From Legionella bononiensis (GTDB lineage Bacteria > Pseudomonadota > Gammaproteobacteria > Legionellales > Legionellaceae), in contig NZ_JADOBG010000002.1 in assembly GCF_016786215.1 (NCBI RefSeq), positions 248,001-312,000 on the forward strand: DNA of 64,000 bases. The letters run 5' to 3'. Under the pieces are notes generated by a model. The model did no database searches. It saw only the letters and a program-made list of their open reading frames with translations, and was not told the origin of the DNA. Made by a program: the position numbers and the translations under genes. How positions within the stretch are numbered: the first letter of the stretch is position 1; every line of letters starts with the position of its first letter. Positions 1 to 10,327 of the stretch are shown here, piece after piece.

Positions 1-1361
1 ACTCGATTAGCGGGTAATCGGGTACTCAGGTTGTTCTTGAACTTGGATATCAATACAGGAATTCCCTCTTCACGTCGTCGTTTATGACCAATTGGATACT
101 CAACAGTGATTAATTCACTTTCCGTACCGTCATTGAAAACAAGCTTGATGCTGTTTGCTATAGATCGCTTGTCAGGATCATGATATTCACGAGAAAAACG
201 CTCATTTTCTGTGACGTGCATTTTGGCTCTTAAGGCATCTATCCTTGGATCTGCAGCTACGGTATTTTCATAATGTTCCGCTTTTAAATCACCAAACAGC
301 AAACCAATTGCCACCATATACTGCAGGCAATGATCCCTATCAGCTGGATTATGCAACGCGCCTTGTTTACTGATAATTCGTATAGCGGACTCATGTGTAA
401 CCAGTTCAATTCGCGCAATATCATTGAATCGCTGAGTGACTAAAGGATGTAAAGCAACCGCACATTCAACGGCTGTTTGTGCATGAAATTCTGCAGGATA
501 AGATAATTTAAACAGGACATTTTCCATGACATAACTGCCATACGGACGTTGAAATTTAAACGGTTTTTTGTCAAATAAAACATCATAAAATCCCCAGGTA
601 GGAGCACTTAATGCACTGGGGTACCCCATTTCACCTGTTTTAGCGATCAAAGCCAGACGAACTGCTCGTGATGTGGCATCTCCTGCGGCCCATGATTTTC
701 TGGAGCCTGCATTAGGCGCATGACGATAAGTTCTTAAACTTTGGCCATCAACAAAAACCTGGGACAAAGTTCTTAACATCATATCACGATCGGCGCCGAA
801 CAATTGCGCTGCAACCGCTGCGCTGGCAATCTTAACCAGAAAAACATGGTCTAATCCTACACGGTTAAAGCTGTTTTCCAGAGCAAGACAACCTTGAATT
901 TCATGGGCTTTAATCATTGCGGTGAGTACATCCTGCATTAAAATTGGCGCTCTTCCCTTACCACAATGTTCTCTGCATAAATAATCTGCAACAGCTAATA
1001 TAGCACCTAAATTATCCGATGGATGACCCCATTCTGCTGCAAGCCATGTATCATTGAAATCCAGCCAACGTATCATAGTCCCAATATTAAAGGCAGCCTG
1101 AACTGGATCCAGTTCATAATGGGTTCCAGGAACACGTGCTCCGCCTGAAAGTGTGGCTCCAGGGACTATGGGGCCCATGAGTTTTGTACACTCGGAAAAA
1201 TTTAGTGCCAACAGACCACAGCCTAAAGTATCCATTAAACAGAGACGTGCTGTTTCATAAGCGAGAACGCTATCAATTTTAGTATTTAAAACATAATCAG
1301 CAATATCTACGATAACCTGATCGTAATCAGGTTTAACATTATCTTCTACATAACTGCTCAT
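1..1361 (-). CDS. prpD: 2-methylcitrate dehydratase PrpD (3' end outside window)
   Basis: Cytosolic dehydratase of the methylcitrate cycle, which converts 2-methylcitrate to 2-methyl-cis-aconitate during propionyl-CoA disposal. The reading frame is open from an ATG at 1361 to the left edge. The 453 visible residues match the MmgE/PrpD fold family, which is about 480 residues long, so only a short C-terminal piece is missing. Recognisable PrpD stretches include the early [11 protein letters not shown] segment, the [15 protein letters not shown] segment and [21 protein letters not shown]. The start lies 1 bp after the prpC stop codon, so it is the last visible gene of a tightly packed prpB-prpC-prpD operon. 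Family assignment is firm. PrpD and the AcnD/PrpF alternative are different families, and this is PrpD. Confidence 0.95.
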   Translation of the reverse strand, partial: MSSYVEDNVKPDYDQVIVDIADYVLNTKIDSVLAYETARLCLMDTLGCGLLALNFSECTKLMGPIVPGATLSGGARVPGTHYELDPVQAAFNIGTMIRWLDFNDTWLAAEWGHPSDNLGAILAVADYLCREHCGKGRAPILMQDVLTAMIKAHEIQGCLALENSFNRVGLDHVFLVKIASAAVAAQLFGADRDMMLRTLSQVFVDGQSLRTYRHAPNAGSRKSWAAGDATSRAVRLALIAKTGEMGYPSALSAPTWGFYDVLFDKKPFKFQRPYGSYVMENVLFKLSYPAEFHAQTAVECAVALHPLVTQRFNDIARIELVTHESAIRIISKQGALHNPADRDHCLQYMVAIGLLFGDLKAEHYENTVAADPRIDALRAKMHVTENERFSREYHDPDKRSIANSIKLVFNDGTESELITVEYPIGHKRRREEGIPVLISKFKNNLSTRLPANR

Positions 1362-1362
1362 A

Positions 1363-2481
1363 TTAACCTCTTTTCTCAATTTCAGTGAATGCTCTGGGTT
1401 CTGGTCCAATATATTCTGAGGTAGGCCTGATTAGTTTATTATTGGCTCTCTGTTCAAATACATGCGCAGACCAACCTGTGATCCGGGACATAACGAAAAT
1501 GGGGGTAAACAAATGGGTAGGTATGCCACAATAATGATATGCAGACGCACTATAAAAATCGAGATTGGGGAATAGTTTCTTCTCACTCCACATGACCTCT
1601 TCTATGCGTTCAGAAATGTGGTACAACTTCAGATCACCCTTCGCTTCACCTAATCTGAACGACCATTTTTTAATGATATCAGAACGTGGATCACTTGTTG
1701 TATAGACTCTATGCCCAAATCCCATGATTAATGCTTTGTTCGCCAGCATTTGCTTTAATCCGGCTTCAGCTTCATCAGGTGTCTTGAATTGTTCAATCAA
1801 TTCCATAGCCGCTTCATTAGCCCCACCATGCAAAGGCCCACGCAGAGTTCCAATCGCGCTGGTTATCGCAGAGTAAAAATCAGACAATGTAGCTGCCGTG
1901 ACTCGTGCGGCAAAGGTTGATGCATTAAATTCATGTTCTGCATAAAGTATGAGAGAAACATTCATCATATCCGATTCGATTTTACTGGGTTTTTTATTAT
2001 GCAATAAGGCTAGGAAATGCCCGCCGACGGTATTCTCATCACTGTAACCGGAAATTTCCCTGTTTTCATAATGATAGGCATACCAATAACACATAATTCC
2101 AGGAAATAAGGCCAAAAGCCGATCGGCAATCTCATGTTCTTGAGAAAAATTTTCTTCAGGTTCAATATTACCCAAAAAAGAACAGGCGGTTCTTAATACA
2201 TCCATAGGGTGTGTGTTTTTGGGAATCAACTTCAATACCGTTTTTAATTGTTCCGGGATTCCTCTCAGACTTATCAGTTTTTTAGTGTATTTATCCAATT
2301 CACTTTGTGTTGGAAGATGGCCATAATGCAATAAATAAGCAACTTCTTCAAAGCTTGCATATTCAGCTAAATCGTCAATAGAATAACCTCTGTAATTCAA
2401 ACCTTTACCTGCCAGGCCAACAGTAGCAATTGCTGATTGTCCAGCAACAACACCGGCTAAACCTCCACTCTTACTACTCAT
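1363..2481 (-). CDS. prpC: 2-methylcitrate synthase PrpC
   Basis: Condenses propionyl-CoA with oxaloacetate to 2-methylcitrate in the cytosol. The 372-residue length fits the short citrate-synthase-like PrpC group rather than the longer hexameric GltA (about 430). The citrate synthase catalytic elements are visible: GPLHGGANE (first active-site His), MGFGHRVY (second His) and the Asp in [11 protein letters not shown]. The start is supported by a GGAGGAAG ribosome-binding site directly upstream. The gene overlaps the end of prpB by 8 bp and ends 1 bp before prpD, which implies translational coupling. A plain citrate synthase is the alternative, but the prpB and prpD neighbours decide for PrpC. 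Confidence 0.95.
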   Translation of the reverse strand: MSSKSGGLAGVVAGQSAIATVGLAGKGLNYRGYSIDDLAEYASFEEVAYLLHYGHLPTQSELDKYTKKLISLRGIPEQLKTVLKLIPKNTHPMDVLRTACSFLGNIEPEENFSQEHEIADRLLALFPGIMCYWYAYHYENREISGYSDENTVGGHFLALLHNKKPSKIESDMMNVSLILYAEHEFNASTFAARVTAATLSDFYSAITSAIGTLRGPLHGGANEAAMELIEQFKTPDEAEAGLKQMLANKALIMGFGHRVYTTSDPRSDIIKKWSFRLGEAKGDLKLYHISERIEEVMWSEKKLFPNLDFYSASAYHYCGIPTHLFTPIFVMSRITGWSAHVFEQRANNKLIRPTSEYIGPEPRAFTEIEKRG

Positions 2482-3355
2482 TTTCTTCCTCCATCAGTTG
2501 GTCCAGTTTTTCTTCGTATTTGTGATATCCAAGAATAGAATACAGTTCCTCACGTGTTTGCATAGTATCCAGAACTGATTTTTGCGTTCCTTGTCGGACT
2601 ATAGTCTCATAGGTTGTTAGTGCCGCTTTCGACATTGCTCTGAATGCACTTAACGGATAAAGAATTAATGAAACGCCTGCATCATTGAGTTCATCTCGAG
2701 TAAATAATGGTGTTTTACCAAATTCAGTAATATTAGCCAGAACCGGTACTTTAATACTTTGAGTAAAAGTTCGATATTCATCCAAAGACGTCATCGCCTC
2801 TGGAAATATCATATCAGCGCCCAGTTCAACACACAGTTGAGCACGCTCTATCGCAGAATTCATTCCTTCAACCGCGTAGGCGTCAGTTCTTGCCATAATG
2901 ACAAAATTCGGATCCTTTCTGGCATCAACCGCGGCTTTAATTCGATCGCCCATTTCCTTTTCTGAGACAATAGCTTTATTAGGTCTATGTCCACATCGTT
3001 TAGCTAACACCTGATCTTCGATATGAATGGCTGCTACACCTGCTTTTTCCATTAATTTGATTGTTTGACCAATATTAAAGGCATGTCCCCATCCAGTATC
3101 GACGTCTACTAAAAGTGGTAATGGAGAGACATCGGTTATACGGCGGGCATCCTCCAGAACTTGCGATAAATTAGTCATTCCAAGATCGGGCAAACCATAA
3201 GAGGCATTCGCTACGCCAGCACCTGAAAGATAGATGGCTTTACATCCAGCTGATTCAGCTAACATTGCAGTATAAGCATTGATGGTACCCAAGACTTGTA
3301 GCGGTCTATTATCCTCCACTGCAAGTCTGAACGCTTTTCCCATTGAACTGGTCAT
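2474..3355 (-). CDS. prpB: 2-methylisocitrate lyase PrpB
   Basis: Cleaves 2-methylisocitrate to pyruvate and succinate, the last step of the methylcitrate cycle. At 293 residues it has the usual length of the PEP mutase/isocitrate lyase superfamily member PrpB. The active-site KRCGHR motif is present with the catalytic Cys at about residue 121, and the metal-binding VDVDTGWG segment lies at about 83-90. It is first in the operon, with AAGGAG upstream. An ATG five bases upstream of the chosen start is in another frame and reads only Met-Glu-stop, its TGA overlapping the prpB ATG. This minimal ORF may or may not matter. No prpR-type regulator is visible in the 70 bp upstream, before the next gene. 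Confidence 0.95.
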   Translation of the reverse strand: MTSSMGKAFRLAVEDNRPLQVLGTINAYTAMLAESAGCKAIYLSGAGVANASYGLPDLGMTNLSQVLEDARRITDVSPLPLLVDVDTGWGHAFNIGQTIKLMEKAGVAAIHIEDQVLAKRCGHRPNKAIVSEKEMGDRIKAAVDARKDPNFVIMARTDAYAVEGMNSAIERAQLCVELGADMIFPEAMTSLDEYRTFTQSIKVPVLANITEFGKTPLFTRDELNDAGVSLILYPLSAFRAMSKAALTTYETIVRQGTQKSVLDTMQTREELYSILGYHKYEEKLDQLMEEENE

Positions 3356-3425
3356 TCCATATTACTCCTTTGACCTAAAGGGTTATTATTATGCTCTAAT
3401 GAGAAGTCCATCTCAATCGATTTTA

Positions 3426-4211
3426 CTAAATTACTAAATGTCCTTTGAGATACCATCGACAATAACCAGAAATAAACACACGATTATCCATTAACTCACA
3501 AAATAACTCCCCTTTTCTGTGTAAGCCCTGGATAGCACGTAAACTCGATTTATTTAATTTATTTGCCCAGAATGGTGTTAAAACACAGTGAGCAGAGCCT
3601 GTTACGGGATCTTCTGAAATACTGTGCCTTGGATAAAAGCAACGAGAATAGAAATCAGCTTCAGCACATACAGAGGTAATTATTAAGCCTCGTTTAGGCA
3701 ACTTCATAAGTTTTTTTAAGTCAACTTGTGCATTAATCACCTGTGCCTCATTTGCAAGAAGAATTAAATAATCGAGATCACTGTCGTATGTTTCTAATAC
3801 AGGTTGATCTATAAGCTGTGCTATATTCTCTGAAGAATGGGAGTTAATATAACTCAACCTGGGAAAATCAAGGGTAAGTCGGTCTTTCTTTCTTAATACA
3901 AAAAGTTCCCCACTCATACTATGAAAAGTGATGATATCAGTTGAACATTTCTCTAATTCAAACAAGACAAAGCCAGCAGCTAGGGTTGCATGCCCACACA
4001 GGGAGATTTCTCCATTTGGGGTGAACCAACGAATATGAAATCCATTATGGGCTTCAATAATAAAAGCAGTTTCTGACAAATTATTTTCCGCGGCTATTGC
4101 CAGAAGCAATTCGTCATTCAACCAATCATCAAGTAAACATACAGCGGCTGGATTACCATGAAATACTTTATCAGTAAACGCATCAATTTGAAAAAAGTCA
4201 ATACTATGCAC
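3426..4211 (-). CDS. PhzF-family isomerase-like protein
   Basis: A 261-residue protein of the PhzF/diaminopimelate-epimerase-like fold. The N-terminus FFQIDAFTDKVFHGNPAAVCLL is the family signature, followed by NNLSETAFI (catalytic Glu region), RWFTPNGEISLCGHATLAAG (about residues 60-79) and EDPVTGSAHC near residue 205. Family members isomerise small phenazine-like or amino-acid-derived substrates, and the substrate here is unknown. The start codon is GTG. The length is slightly short for the family but both half-domains are represented. It stands alone between prpB and mnmC, so context does not suggest a role. Confidence 0.85.
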   Translation of the reverse strand: MHSIDFFQIDAFTDKVFHGNPAAVCLLDDWLNDELLLAIAAENNLSETAFIIEAHNGFHIRWFTPNGEISLCGHATLAAGFVLFELEKCSTDIITFHSMSGELFVLRKKDRLTLDFPRLSYINSHSSENIAQLIDQPVLETYDSDLDYLILLANEAQVINAQVDLKKLMKLPKRGLIITSVCAEADFYSRCFYPRHSISEDPVTGSAHCVLTPFWANKLNKSSLRAIQGLHRKGELFCELMDNRVFISGYCRWYLKGHLVI

Positions 4212-4367
4212 AATCCGCTCACATGATGAAAATGTTGATTATAGCTGATAAAGAAAGTTCAAGTTAAGCTTGAGTTATTAATAAAATAAAACCTCTGACA
4301 ATTTAATAACTTATCACTGAATCGTCAACACATCGGGTGGAACAATTTCTGATTTTTCCTAATAAAA

Positions 4368-6374
4368 TCAATATATTCCTCGAGTTATGTTTTTTCGCAA
4401 AAATCGACTGGGTGCTATTGCATGGATAAGATTTCTTGGCAGACAACTGATTTCATTATTGATTAATGAAGCCAGCCATTCCGAACATAATGGGATAGTA
4501 GTTAATCCTCGGGAGCCAAATCCTGCACAAACGAATAACCCGGGAATATAGGGGCCAGGTTGTGCTATCCATCTTTTGGAATTTGATTCTAAACCTGAAA
4601 ACAGCTCAATAAATTCCTTTGCTTTTGCAACAGGGCCTACCGCAGGTAGATAATCCGGGGTAGAAGCCCTGACCGCGGCCCAATGATCAATTATTTCTTT
4701 GGACCATAAATCTGGTGAAGAGATTTTCACCAGTTTATTTAAATTGCTTATATCATCCTCTGTATTAGTGTGTTCAGAGGAATCACCAAGGTTATAGCTG
4801 GCACCAAAATAATGCATTCCCTCTATGGCAGGTAAAACATGCCCTTCTCCACATAGAGGAATTTTAAGTTTAGAGCTGTTTGGTGTTGAGCGAATTGAAG
4901 ACATTTGTCCTCGAATGTGCTTCATCGGTAAATCTGTTAACTCACTGAACGAGTTTATCTTGTTTCCAGTGCATAAGACTAAAGCGTCTGCGTCTTTATT
5001 ATTGACTATCCAGCTTGAACCATTAAAGTGTATAGAATCAATCAAAGTATTTTCATTCACAGTGATTTCATTTCTATCGACTAAAATCTGACAAAGACGC
5101 GGTGAGTTAATCCATCCTGAGCGAGGAATATAAAGACCTGATTCACTGATATTCAAGCCAGACAAATCGGATGCTTTATCGGGATCAACCAGCTCCCCAA
5201 GTTCGGGATAATAGTGAAGCCAATTTTTAAGACTTTGTTGGGCATGTAGTTGTTTTTGATTATAAGCTAATAATAGAGAACCGCTTAAACAGCCTAGATC
5301 TGGATGGTGTTTCATCAGATTATTATATACTCGACTCGCATAAAGAAATGATGAAAGCATTAACTGAGTTAATGGTGATTTATAAGCCGACAATTTGGGG
5401 AATAATACTGCTTGATGATTGGCTGAAGCAGCTGCACCAACCGTCGTTTTTTCCTCAAATAGTGTTACCCTCCAACCCCGGTTGGCTAAACAATGAGCAA
5501 TGAAACACCCAGCAAGTCCGCCTCCTACTATATGTACTGATTTATTTGCAGATTTAAAAGGAGAACCTGTATGCCAGGGTGTTTGACGATTCTTTATTCT
5601 ATAAGGTTGTGACTTTTTATAGGTTCCTGAAAGCATGTGCCGTTTGGGACCAAAGCCCTTTTTCTTTTCAATTGTAAAACCTGCTTTGGTCAAAGCGGCT
5701 TTTACAATTCCGGCTGCGGTGTATGTTGCAAAAGTGGAATCTTCTTGCGATAACATGGCAATTACTGAAAAGAGAGAGTATGACCACATCTCTTCATTTT
5801 TGGATGGAGAAAAACCGTCCAGATACCAGGCATTGATATAACCAGACCGTACTTTTGATTCCAGTTGAGAGTCACCACAAACTAATAATTGCTCAAAACA
5901 CTCCAGTGCATCACCTAACATCAGAGTCAGCTTAACTCGACCATTACAAAATGATAAATAGTGATATCCATGTGTCAATACAGGATATTGTTCCAGCAAT
6001 TGTCTGGTGTGTATCGATAGTTCAGGCCAAAGATTTAAACAGTGTTCTATATCGTTCAATTCTAGAGGATGTTTTTCACATGAAAAATAATGTAAATGTG
6101 CTGAACTGGGTGCGTATTCTTCCCACAACTTTAAAGTCAGAAGAAAATTTAAACCTGTACCAAACCCAGTTTCTCCAATATTAAATAGTGAATAAGTATT
6201 TTGGGGAAGTTCTGACCACCTACCAAGGAGATGATTCCCATCAACAAATACGTAACGACTTTGTTTGATCCCACTTTCAGCGGAGTTATATACATCATTG
6301 AAGTGTTTAGAATAAGGCAAATCATTGAGCCACTCAAGATCTGCCGTTTCAATTGGTACAAATGGACTACTCAA
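4368..6374 (-). CDS. mnmC: Bifunctional tRNA mnm5U34 methyltransferase/oxidoreductase MnmC
   Basis: Completes the mnm5(s2)U wobble modification. The C-terminal FAD domain removes carboxymethyl from cmnm5U and the N-terminal SAM domain methylates nm5U. The 668-residue length fits full bifunctional MnmC. The methyltransferase half (about 1-240) contains NIGETGFGTGLNFLLTLKLW and NAWYLDGFSPSKNEEMWS. The oxidoreductase half starts at about residue 280 with the dinucleotide motif IVGGGLAGCFIAHCLA and ends with AGFGSRGLTTIPLCSEWLA. The start is TTG within the end of the upstream transporter gene (8-bp overlap). No in-frame ATG fits the family N-terminus (ADLEW...DDVY-like) better. The overlap implies translational coupling with the transporter. 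Confidence 0.95.
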   Translation of the reverse strand: MSSPFVPIETADLEWLNDLPYSKHFNDVYNSAESGIKQSRYVFVDGNHLLGRWSELPQNTYSLFNIGETGFGTGLNFLLTLKLWEEYAPSSAHLHYFSCEKHPLELNDIEHCLNLWPELSIHTRQLLEQYPVLTHGYHYLSFCNGRVKLTLMLGDALECFEQLLVCGDSQLESKVRSGYINAWYLDGFSPSKNEEMWSYSLFSVIAMLSQEDSTFATYTAAGIVKAALTKAGFTIEKKKGFGPKRHMLSGTYKKSQPYRIKNRQTPWHTGSPFKSANKSVHIVGGGLAGCFIAHCLANRGWRVTLFEEKTTVGAAASANHQAVLFPKLSAYKSPLTQLMLSSFLYASRVYNNLMKHHPDLGCLSGSLLLAYNQKQLHAQQSLKNWLHYYPELGELVDPDKASDLSGLNISESGLYIPRSGWINSPRLCQILVDRNEITVNENTLIDSIHFNGSSWIVNNKDADALVLCTGNKINSFSELTDLPMKHIRGQMSSIRSTPNSSKLKIPLCGEGHVLPAIEGMHYFGASYNLGDSSEHTNTEDDISNLNKLVKISSPDLWSKEIIDHWAAVRASTPDYLPAVGPVAKAKEFIELFSGLESNSKRWIAQPGPYIPGLFVCAGFGSRGLTTIPLCSEWLASLINNEISCLPRNLIHAIAPSRFLRKNITRGIY

Positions 6375-7893
6375 ATACAGTCACTCTCTTGGTTACATTA
6401 ACATTACCATCTTGCAGAATTTCATGCTTTTTTTCCTGAATTAACTTCCTTAACTTAGGAACAAGCATTAATAGTATAAATGAAGAGCCGATAGCAAATA
6501 AGCCTAAGTATAAAAATACTTTACTGTATCCTGTATTAGTCAGTAATGGTGATGTACTGTTCTGTCCTATAATCATTAGATTTGAACTGTAGCTAGACAA
6601 GGTTGCCCCTACTCCAGTAATCAGCATCCACATCCCCATCATTACTCCTTGAAGTGATGTCGGAGCCAGATAACCTATCATGGCATAACCAATTGGGGAG
6701 ATTAACAGTTCTCCAATGCTCTGCAAAATAAAGCTGGTTACTATCCAGCCAGGATTAACCATTCCTGCGGAATTTGCATAAACAATTCCCAGAGGGAGTA
6801 TCGCGAATGCCAGTCCAATACAAAATAAAGCGAGAGCAAATTGCGTGGGTATATTGATTTGAACTCCCTTCGAACGCATTCTGGAAAACATTATTCCCAA
6901 TAAAGGGCCACCAATGACTATAGCTACAGTGTTGATATTTTGAAACCATTGGGGAGGAATAATCCAGTTACCATATTCTCTTTGCACATTATGATCAATA
7001 AATACCGTTAATCCCATTGGCCCTATTTGGTACAACATCCAAAAAATAGCACCAACAATCATCAGAATGGCAAAAGCTAATATTTTATCCTTCGCTTCTT
7101 TTGTAGGTTGTTGATATGCAATATAAAAGGTCAATGCCAGCATAAAAATACCTGTTGCAATGACCAGTTTATTAGCCCAATCAGCATATTGCAGCATTTG
7201 GCTTAACAAAAAAGGAAGTAACATAATGAAACCAACCCCCAGAGCCGTGGCTTTCTTCTGAGAGCGTTTATCTTTTCTGGAATAGGTTGTTTCCTTATCC
7301 GCCAATTGGTTCCAACAATAAAGACAAATAAGCAAGGCAAATAAATTTCCAAGACTACTAAGCAGGAACAGTCTTTGATAATTTTGGGTTATTTGAAATA
7401 CACCGCTTAGGCTGAATCCTATGAAAAAGCCAATATTCATACCAGCATAATTCCATAAAAATGCGGTTTCGCGTCGAGTGTCATTAGGTGAAAATCTTTG
7501 AGTGAGCATGCAATTGAGGCAGGTTACATTCAATCCTGACCCTGTTAAAAACGCAGCAAGACCATAATATAAGGAATTAATGCCACCAACTGATAATAAG
7601 ATGCAGCCTGCAACCTGAGCTATCATACCAACGCAGAACAGCGATCTGTTCGATAATAATCGCCCACCCCAGAAACCTCCAAGTAAATGCAGAGCAAAAT
7701 TAAATGCAATAAAAACACCCATAATGCTATTTGCAGTAGTAACCTGAAGCCCCAGTTTTCCTTTCATGTATAAAACCAATGTCGAGTAAAGAACACTAAA
7801 ACTAAGCGTTGAAACTACTTGTATGAAAAAAAGCGCAATAGTTCCCTCTGGAATGGTACTCCATAGTGCTCTTTGTTTACCCAATATCGACAT
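6367..7893 (-). CDS. Proton-dependent oligopeptide (POT/PTR2) transporter
   Basis: Inner-membrane major-facilitator protein of 508 residues with about 14 hydrophobic segments. POT-type features are an N-terminal helix with a conserved phenylalanine-rich stretch, the FWGGRLLSNR loop after the second helix, and ETAFLWNYAGMNIGFFIG, which corresponds to the POT-family signature around helix 5. It probably imports di- and tripeptides with protons, which would suit an organism that lives on host-derived amino acids (inference). A good AAGGAAAG ribosome-binding site precedes the ATG. The stop codon lies inside mnmC (8-bp overlap). Substrate specificity cannot be read from sequence. Confidence 0.85.
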   Translation of the reverse strand: MSILGKQRALWSTIPEGTIALFFIQVVSTLSFSVLYSTLVLYMKGKLGLQVTTANSIMGVFIAFNFALHLLGGFWGGRLLSNRSLFCVGMIAQVAGCILLSVGGINSLYYGLAAFLTGSGLNVTCLNCMLTQRFSPNDTRRETAFLWNYAGMNIGFFIGFSLSGVFQITQNYQRLFLLSSLGNLFALLICLYCWNQLADKETTYSRKDKRSQKKATALGVGFIMLLPFLLSQMLQYADWANKLVIATGIFMLALTFYIAYQQPTKEAKDKILAFAILMIVGAIFWMLYQIGPMGLTVFIDHNVQREYGNWIIPPQWFQNINTVAIVIGGPLLGIMFSRMRSKGVQINIPTQFALALFCIGLAFAILPLGIVYANSAGMVNPGWIVTSFILQSIGELLISPIGYAMIGYLAPTSLQGVMMGMWMLITGVGATLSSYSSNLMIIGQNSTSPLLTNTGYSKVFLYLGLFAIGSSFILLMLVPKLRKLIQEKKHEILQDGNVNVTKRVTVFE

Positions 7894-8021
7894 GATATGC
7901 TTTCCTTAGCCAGCTGATTTATACCCAAGAATGACATGGAGAAAAACGACTGTCTAGTATTTTAAAATTAAAACTGTCCACGAATAATCAATTGAAATTA
8001 GTGCAAGTTAAATTAACACTT

Positions 8022-9308
8022 TTACCCTTTTAATTGCTTCAATACGCGCTCTGCTGCGCTTTGAGTTTTAAGTATTTCCTGTTTGCCATGCGCACTGGAT
8101 ACAAAGCCTGCCTCATACATGGAAGGAGCAAAATATACTCCATGTTCCAACATACCATGAAAGAACTTTTTGAATAATGGCTCATCAGAGGAGGCGACAT
8201 CACCATAATCACAGACTTCGGATTTATCAGTAAAACAAAATCCAAACATTCCGCCTAATGATGCGGTGAATAACGGTATTTGCATTGATTCGGCAACATC
8301 AGACAGCGCTGCAATCAAATGAGTGGTTGTTTCATTCAAGTGCATAAAAAATCCAGGTTGTTCTATTTCATTCAAGGTAGCCAATCCTGCTGCCATAGCC
8401 AGCGGATTACCGGAAAGAGTTCCGGCCTGATAAACAGGGCCTTCTGGCGCCAGAAAAGACATGATTTCCGAACTTCCCCCTAATGCGCCAACAGGCATAC
8501 CACCACCAATCACTTTACCAAAAGTGGTAATATCCGGTTTAATTCCAAATAATCCTTGAGCACCATGTAAACCTACTCTAAATCCGGTCATTACTTCATC
8601 AAATATTAATACAGCATGATATTTATCACAAAGCTCGCGCAGTCCTTGTAAAAAACCGGGTTTAGGAAGGATAAATCCCATATTGCCAGCAACGGGTTCC
8701 AATATAACTGTAGCGATATCTTCAGGATATTTTTCAAATAGTTGAGCGACCTGATCAAGGTCATTAAAGTCAGCAGTTAACGTATGTTCAGTGATACTTG
8801 CAGGAATTCCCGGAGTTGAGGGGATACCTAGAGTAAGCAGGCCAGAACCCGCTTTTACGAGCAAGCCGTCGCTATGACCGTGATAGCATCCATTGAATTT
8901 GATGAATTTATTTCTATTGGTATATCCTCGAGCCAGTCTGATCGCGGTCATTGTTGCTTCGGTACCTGAGTTAACCATTCGTACTTTTTCAATTGAAGGT
9001 ACCAGCGATATAATTTTTTTAGCTAAAAGTATTTCAAGTTCTGTTGGTGCGCCAAAACTCATTCCACTATGTAAAACCTGGTTTACCGCTTCAATTACTT
9101 TCGGATGACAATGACCGAGAATAAGAGGTCCCCATGAACCCACATAATCAATGTAGTGATTATTATCTTCATCGATTAGATAAGCGCCAACACCCTGTTT
9201 AAAAAACAAAGGATCGCCACCTACACCTTTGAATGCTCGAACAGGAGAATTAACACCACCTGGAATAACTGTTTGAGCCTGAACAAATAAATCGGATGAA
9301 CGGGACAT
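8022..9308 (-). CDS. hemL: Glutamate-1-semialdehyde 2,1-aminomutase HemL
   Basis: Makes 5-aminolevulinate from glutamate-1-semialdehyde (C5 route of haem synthesis) in the cytosol with PLP/PMP. I place the start at the ATG giving [12 protein letters not shown], preceded by GTGAG. An in-frame GTG four codons upstream gives a longer form but has no family support. The resulting 428 residues are the standard length. The PLP lysine lies in [14 protein letters not shown] at about residue 265, and the class III aminotransferase segment [11 protein letters not shown] at about 201-211. It is divergent from the rubredoxin gene and has a 330-bp leader with an inverted repeat. Confidence 0.97.
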   Translation of the reverse strand: MSRSSDLFVQAQTVIPGGVNSPVRAFKGVGGDPLFFKQGVGAYLIDEDNNHYIDYVGSWGPLILGHCHPKVIEAVNQVLHSGMSFGAPTELEILLAKKIISLVPSIEKVRMVNSGTEATMTAIRLARGYTNRNKFIKFNGCYHGHSDGLLVKAGSGLLTLGIPSTPGIPASITEHTLTADFNDLDQVAQLFEKYPEDIATVILEPVAGNMGFILPKPGFLQGLRELCDKYHAVLIFDEVMTGFRVGLHGAQGLFGIKPDITTFGKVIGGGMPVGALGGSSEIMSFLAPEGPVYQAGTLSGNPLAMAAGLATLNEIEQPGFFMHLNETTTHLIAALSDVAESMQIPLFTASLGGMFGFCFTDKSEVCDYGDVASSDEPLFKKFFHGMLEHGVYFAPSMYEAGFVSSAHGKQEILKTQSAAERVLKQLKG

Positions 9309-9638
9309 AGGATATCTCACAAATCTATATTAGAAATAAAAACAATTAATGCAAAGTACCAGGAGTTGTTAACAACTAATAGTTCCAAGATTGTATAAAC
9401 TCTGATTAACCTCATCATGTCCTTGGTACTCAGTTTGCTCCTGGAGGGCACACCACAGATAAGTTGTTGAGCAATTGTCGACAAATCCCACCTGATGCTT
9501 CATTTAGAAGCACTTTTCATGTACTGATGTTACAATTTTTTAATTGGATTAGCAAAAAAAACAGTACTGATTCGAGGTTTAACTTTACTTAATGCGCAAC
9601 AGTAGATAAATTACCCATTTTTTTAAAGAGTATTCATT
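9309..9638. other. Intergenic region between hemL and the rubredoxin gene
   Basis: A 330-bp divergent intergenic region that must hold the promoters of hemL (minus) and rubA (plus). It contains an inverted repeat at 9355-9364 and 9420-9430 (a GTACC-type arm with one bulged base), a perfect GTTGTTAACAAC palindrome inside it, and a second arm pair CCAGGAG/CTCCTGG. In hemL mRNA these could fold into a leader hairpin. I could not assign a known riboswitch or an unambiguous -10/-35 pair, and no open frame here looks like a gene. Confidence 0.5.
9355..9430. repeat. Inverted repeat in the hemL leader
   Basis: Arms AGTACCAGGA (9355-9364) and TCCTTGGTACT (9420-9430) are complementary apart from one bulged base. 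They bracket 55 bases that include the self-complementary GTTGTTAACAAC. The structure begins about 47 bases upstream of the hemL start codon. It may be a regulatory hairpin in the mRNA leader or an operator, and nothing in the sequence separates the two. Confidence 0.4.
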
Positions 9639-9815
9639 ATGCAAGAGTATAAAAAGTACATATGCGTCATTTGCGGATTTATATATGATGAAGCTGAAGG
9701 TTGGCCAGAAGATGGAATTGAACCGGGAACACTGTGGGACGATGTTCCTGAAAACTGGTTTTGCCCTGATTGTGGAGCCGGTAAAGAAGATTTTGATATG
9801 GTTGAAATGGATTGA
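9639..9815 (+). CDS. rubA: Rubredoxin
   Basis: A 58-residue small iron-sulfur electron carrier. The four iron-ligating cysteines are at residues 9, 12, 42 and 45 in [11 protein letters not shown] and FCPDCG, exactly the rubredoxin spacing, and the aromatic and acidic core ([20 protein letters not shown]) is complete. An AAAGAG ribosome-binding site lies eight bases before the ATG. The gene is divergent from hemL and convergent with hemJ. The electron partner is not encoded nearby. Rubredoxins in aerobes can serve alkane hydroxylase or superoxide/peroxide reduction, and context does not choose. Confidence 0.95.
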   Translation: MQEYKKYICVICGFIYDEAEGWPEDGIEPGTLWDDVPENWFCPDCGAGKEDFDMVEMD

Positions 9816-9846
9816 TATTAAATTCATCAATGAACTCTGCCCTGCT

Positions 9847-9882
9847 ATCCCTGTTTATTCTAATGAATATAATTACAGGGAT
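9847..9882. terminator. Hairpin between convergent rubA and hemJ
   Basis: ATCCCTGT (9847-9854) pairs perfectly with ACAGGGAT (9875-9882), and an inner ATTC/GAAT pair extends the stem. It lies 31 bp after the rubredoxin stop and 22 bp before the hemJ stop. There is no T-run on either side, so it is only a probable shared termination structure. Confidence 0.4.
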
Positions 9883-9903
9883 GGTCTTGTCGTTCACTGA
9901 ATA

Positions 9904-10326
9904 TCAAAAGGGTTTAACCACAACTAAAATAACAATAGAAATAAGCAATAGCGTAGGTAATTCATTGAATATCCGATAAAACCGGGATGATTTTTTATTT
10001 TTGTCCTGAGCAAAAACTTTGAGATAATAACCGCAGGTTAAATGATAAATCCATAAAAGCAGAACTAAAGATAATTTGGCATGCATCCATCCGGCTTTTA
10101 GATAATAGTCCATATTGTAATAGATCAACCACAAACCAAACACCGTTGTCAGAATAGCCGCGGGCCAGGTAATTCCATAATAGAGCCTGCGTTCCATTAT
10201 CTTAAATCGATCGAGGCTTATACTATCCTCTGCTGTAGAGTGGTATACAAATAGCCTGGGTAGATAAAACAAACCAGCAAACCAGGCAACAAGTGCAATA
10301 ATGTGAAAAGCTTTGATTAATAACAT
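9904..10326 (-). CDS. hemJ: Protoporphyrinogen IX oxidase HemJ
   Basis: Inner-membrane protein of 140 residues with four predicted transmembrane helices, matching the HemJ (UPF0093) family that oxidises protoporphyrinogen IX to protoporphyrin IX. Visible family features are the conserved His in IKAFHIIALVAWFAGLFYLPRL (first helix), the RLYYGITWPA segment and WMHAKLSLVLLL with its conserved Lys. The ATG follows the TerC-family gene by 1 bp, with AGGAAG as ribosome-binding site. Together with hemL about 600 bp away, this puts two haem-synthesis steps in one neighbourhood, though not in one transcript. Confidence 0.9.
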   Translation of the reverse strand: MLLIKAFHIIALVAWFAGLFYLPRLFVYHSTAEDSISLDRFKIMERRLYYGITWPAAILTTVFGLWLIYYNMDYYLKAGWMHAKLSLVLLLWIYHLTCGYYLKVFAQDKNKKSSRFYRIFNELPTLLLISIVILVVVKPF

Positions 10327-10327
10327 A

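Noticed and set aside
9585-9897. Open frames antisense to the rubredoxin gene
   Set aside because: They overlap the clearly real rubredoxin frame and have no protein-like conservation pattern.
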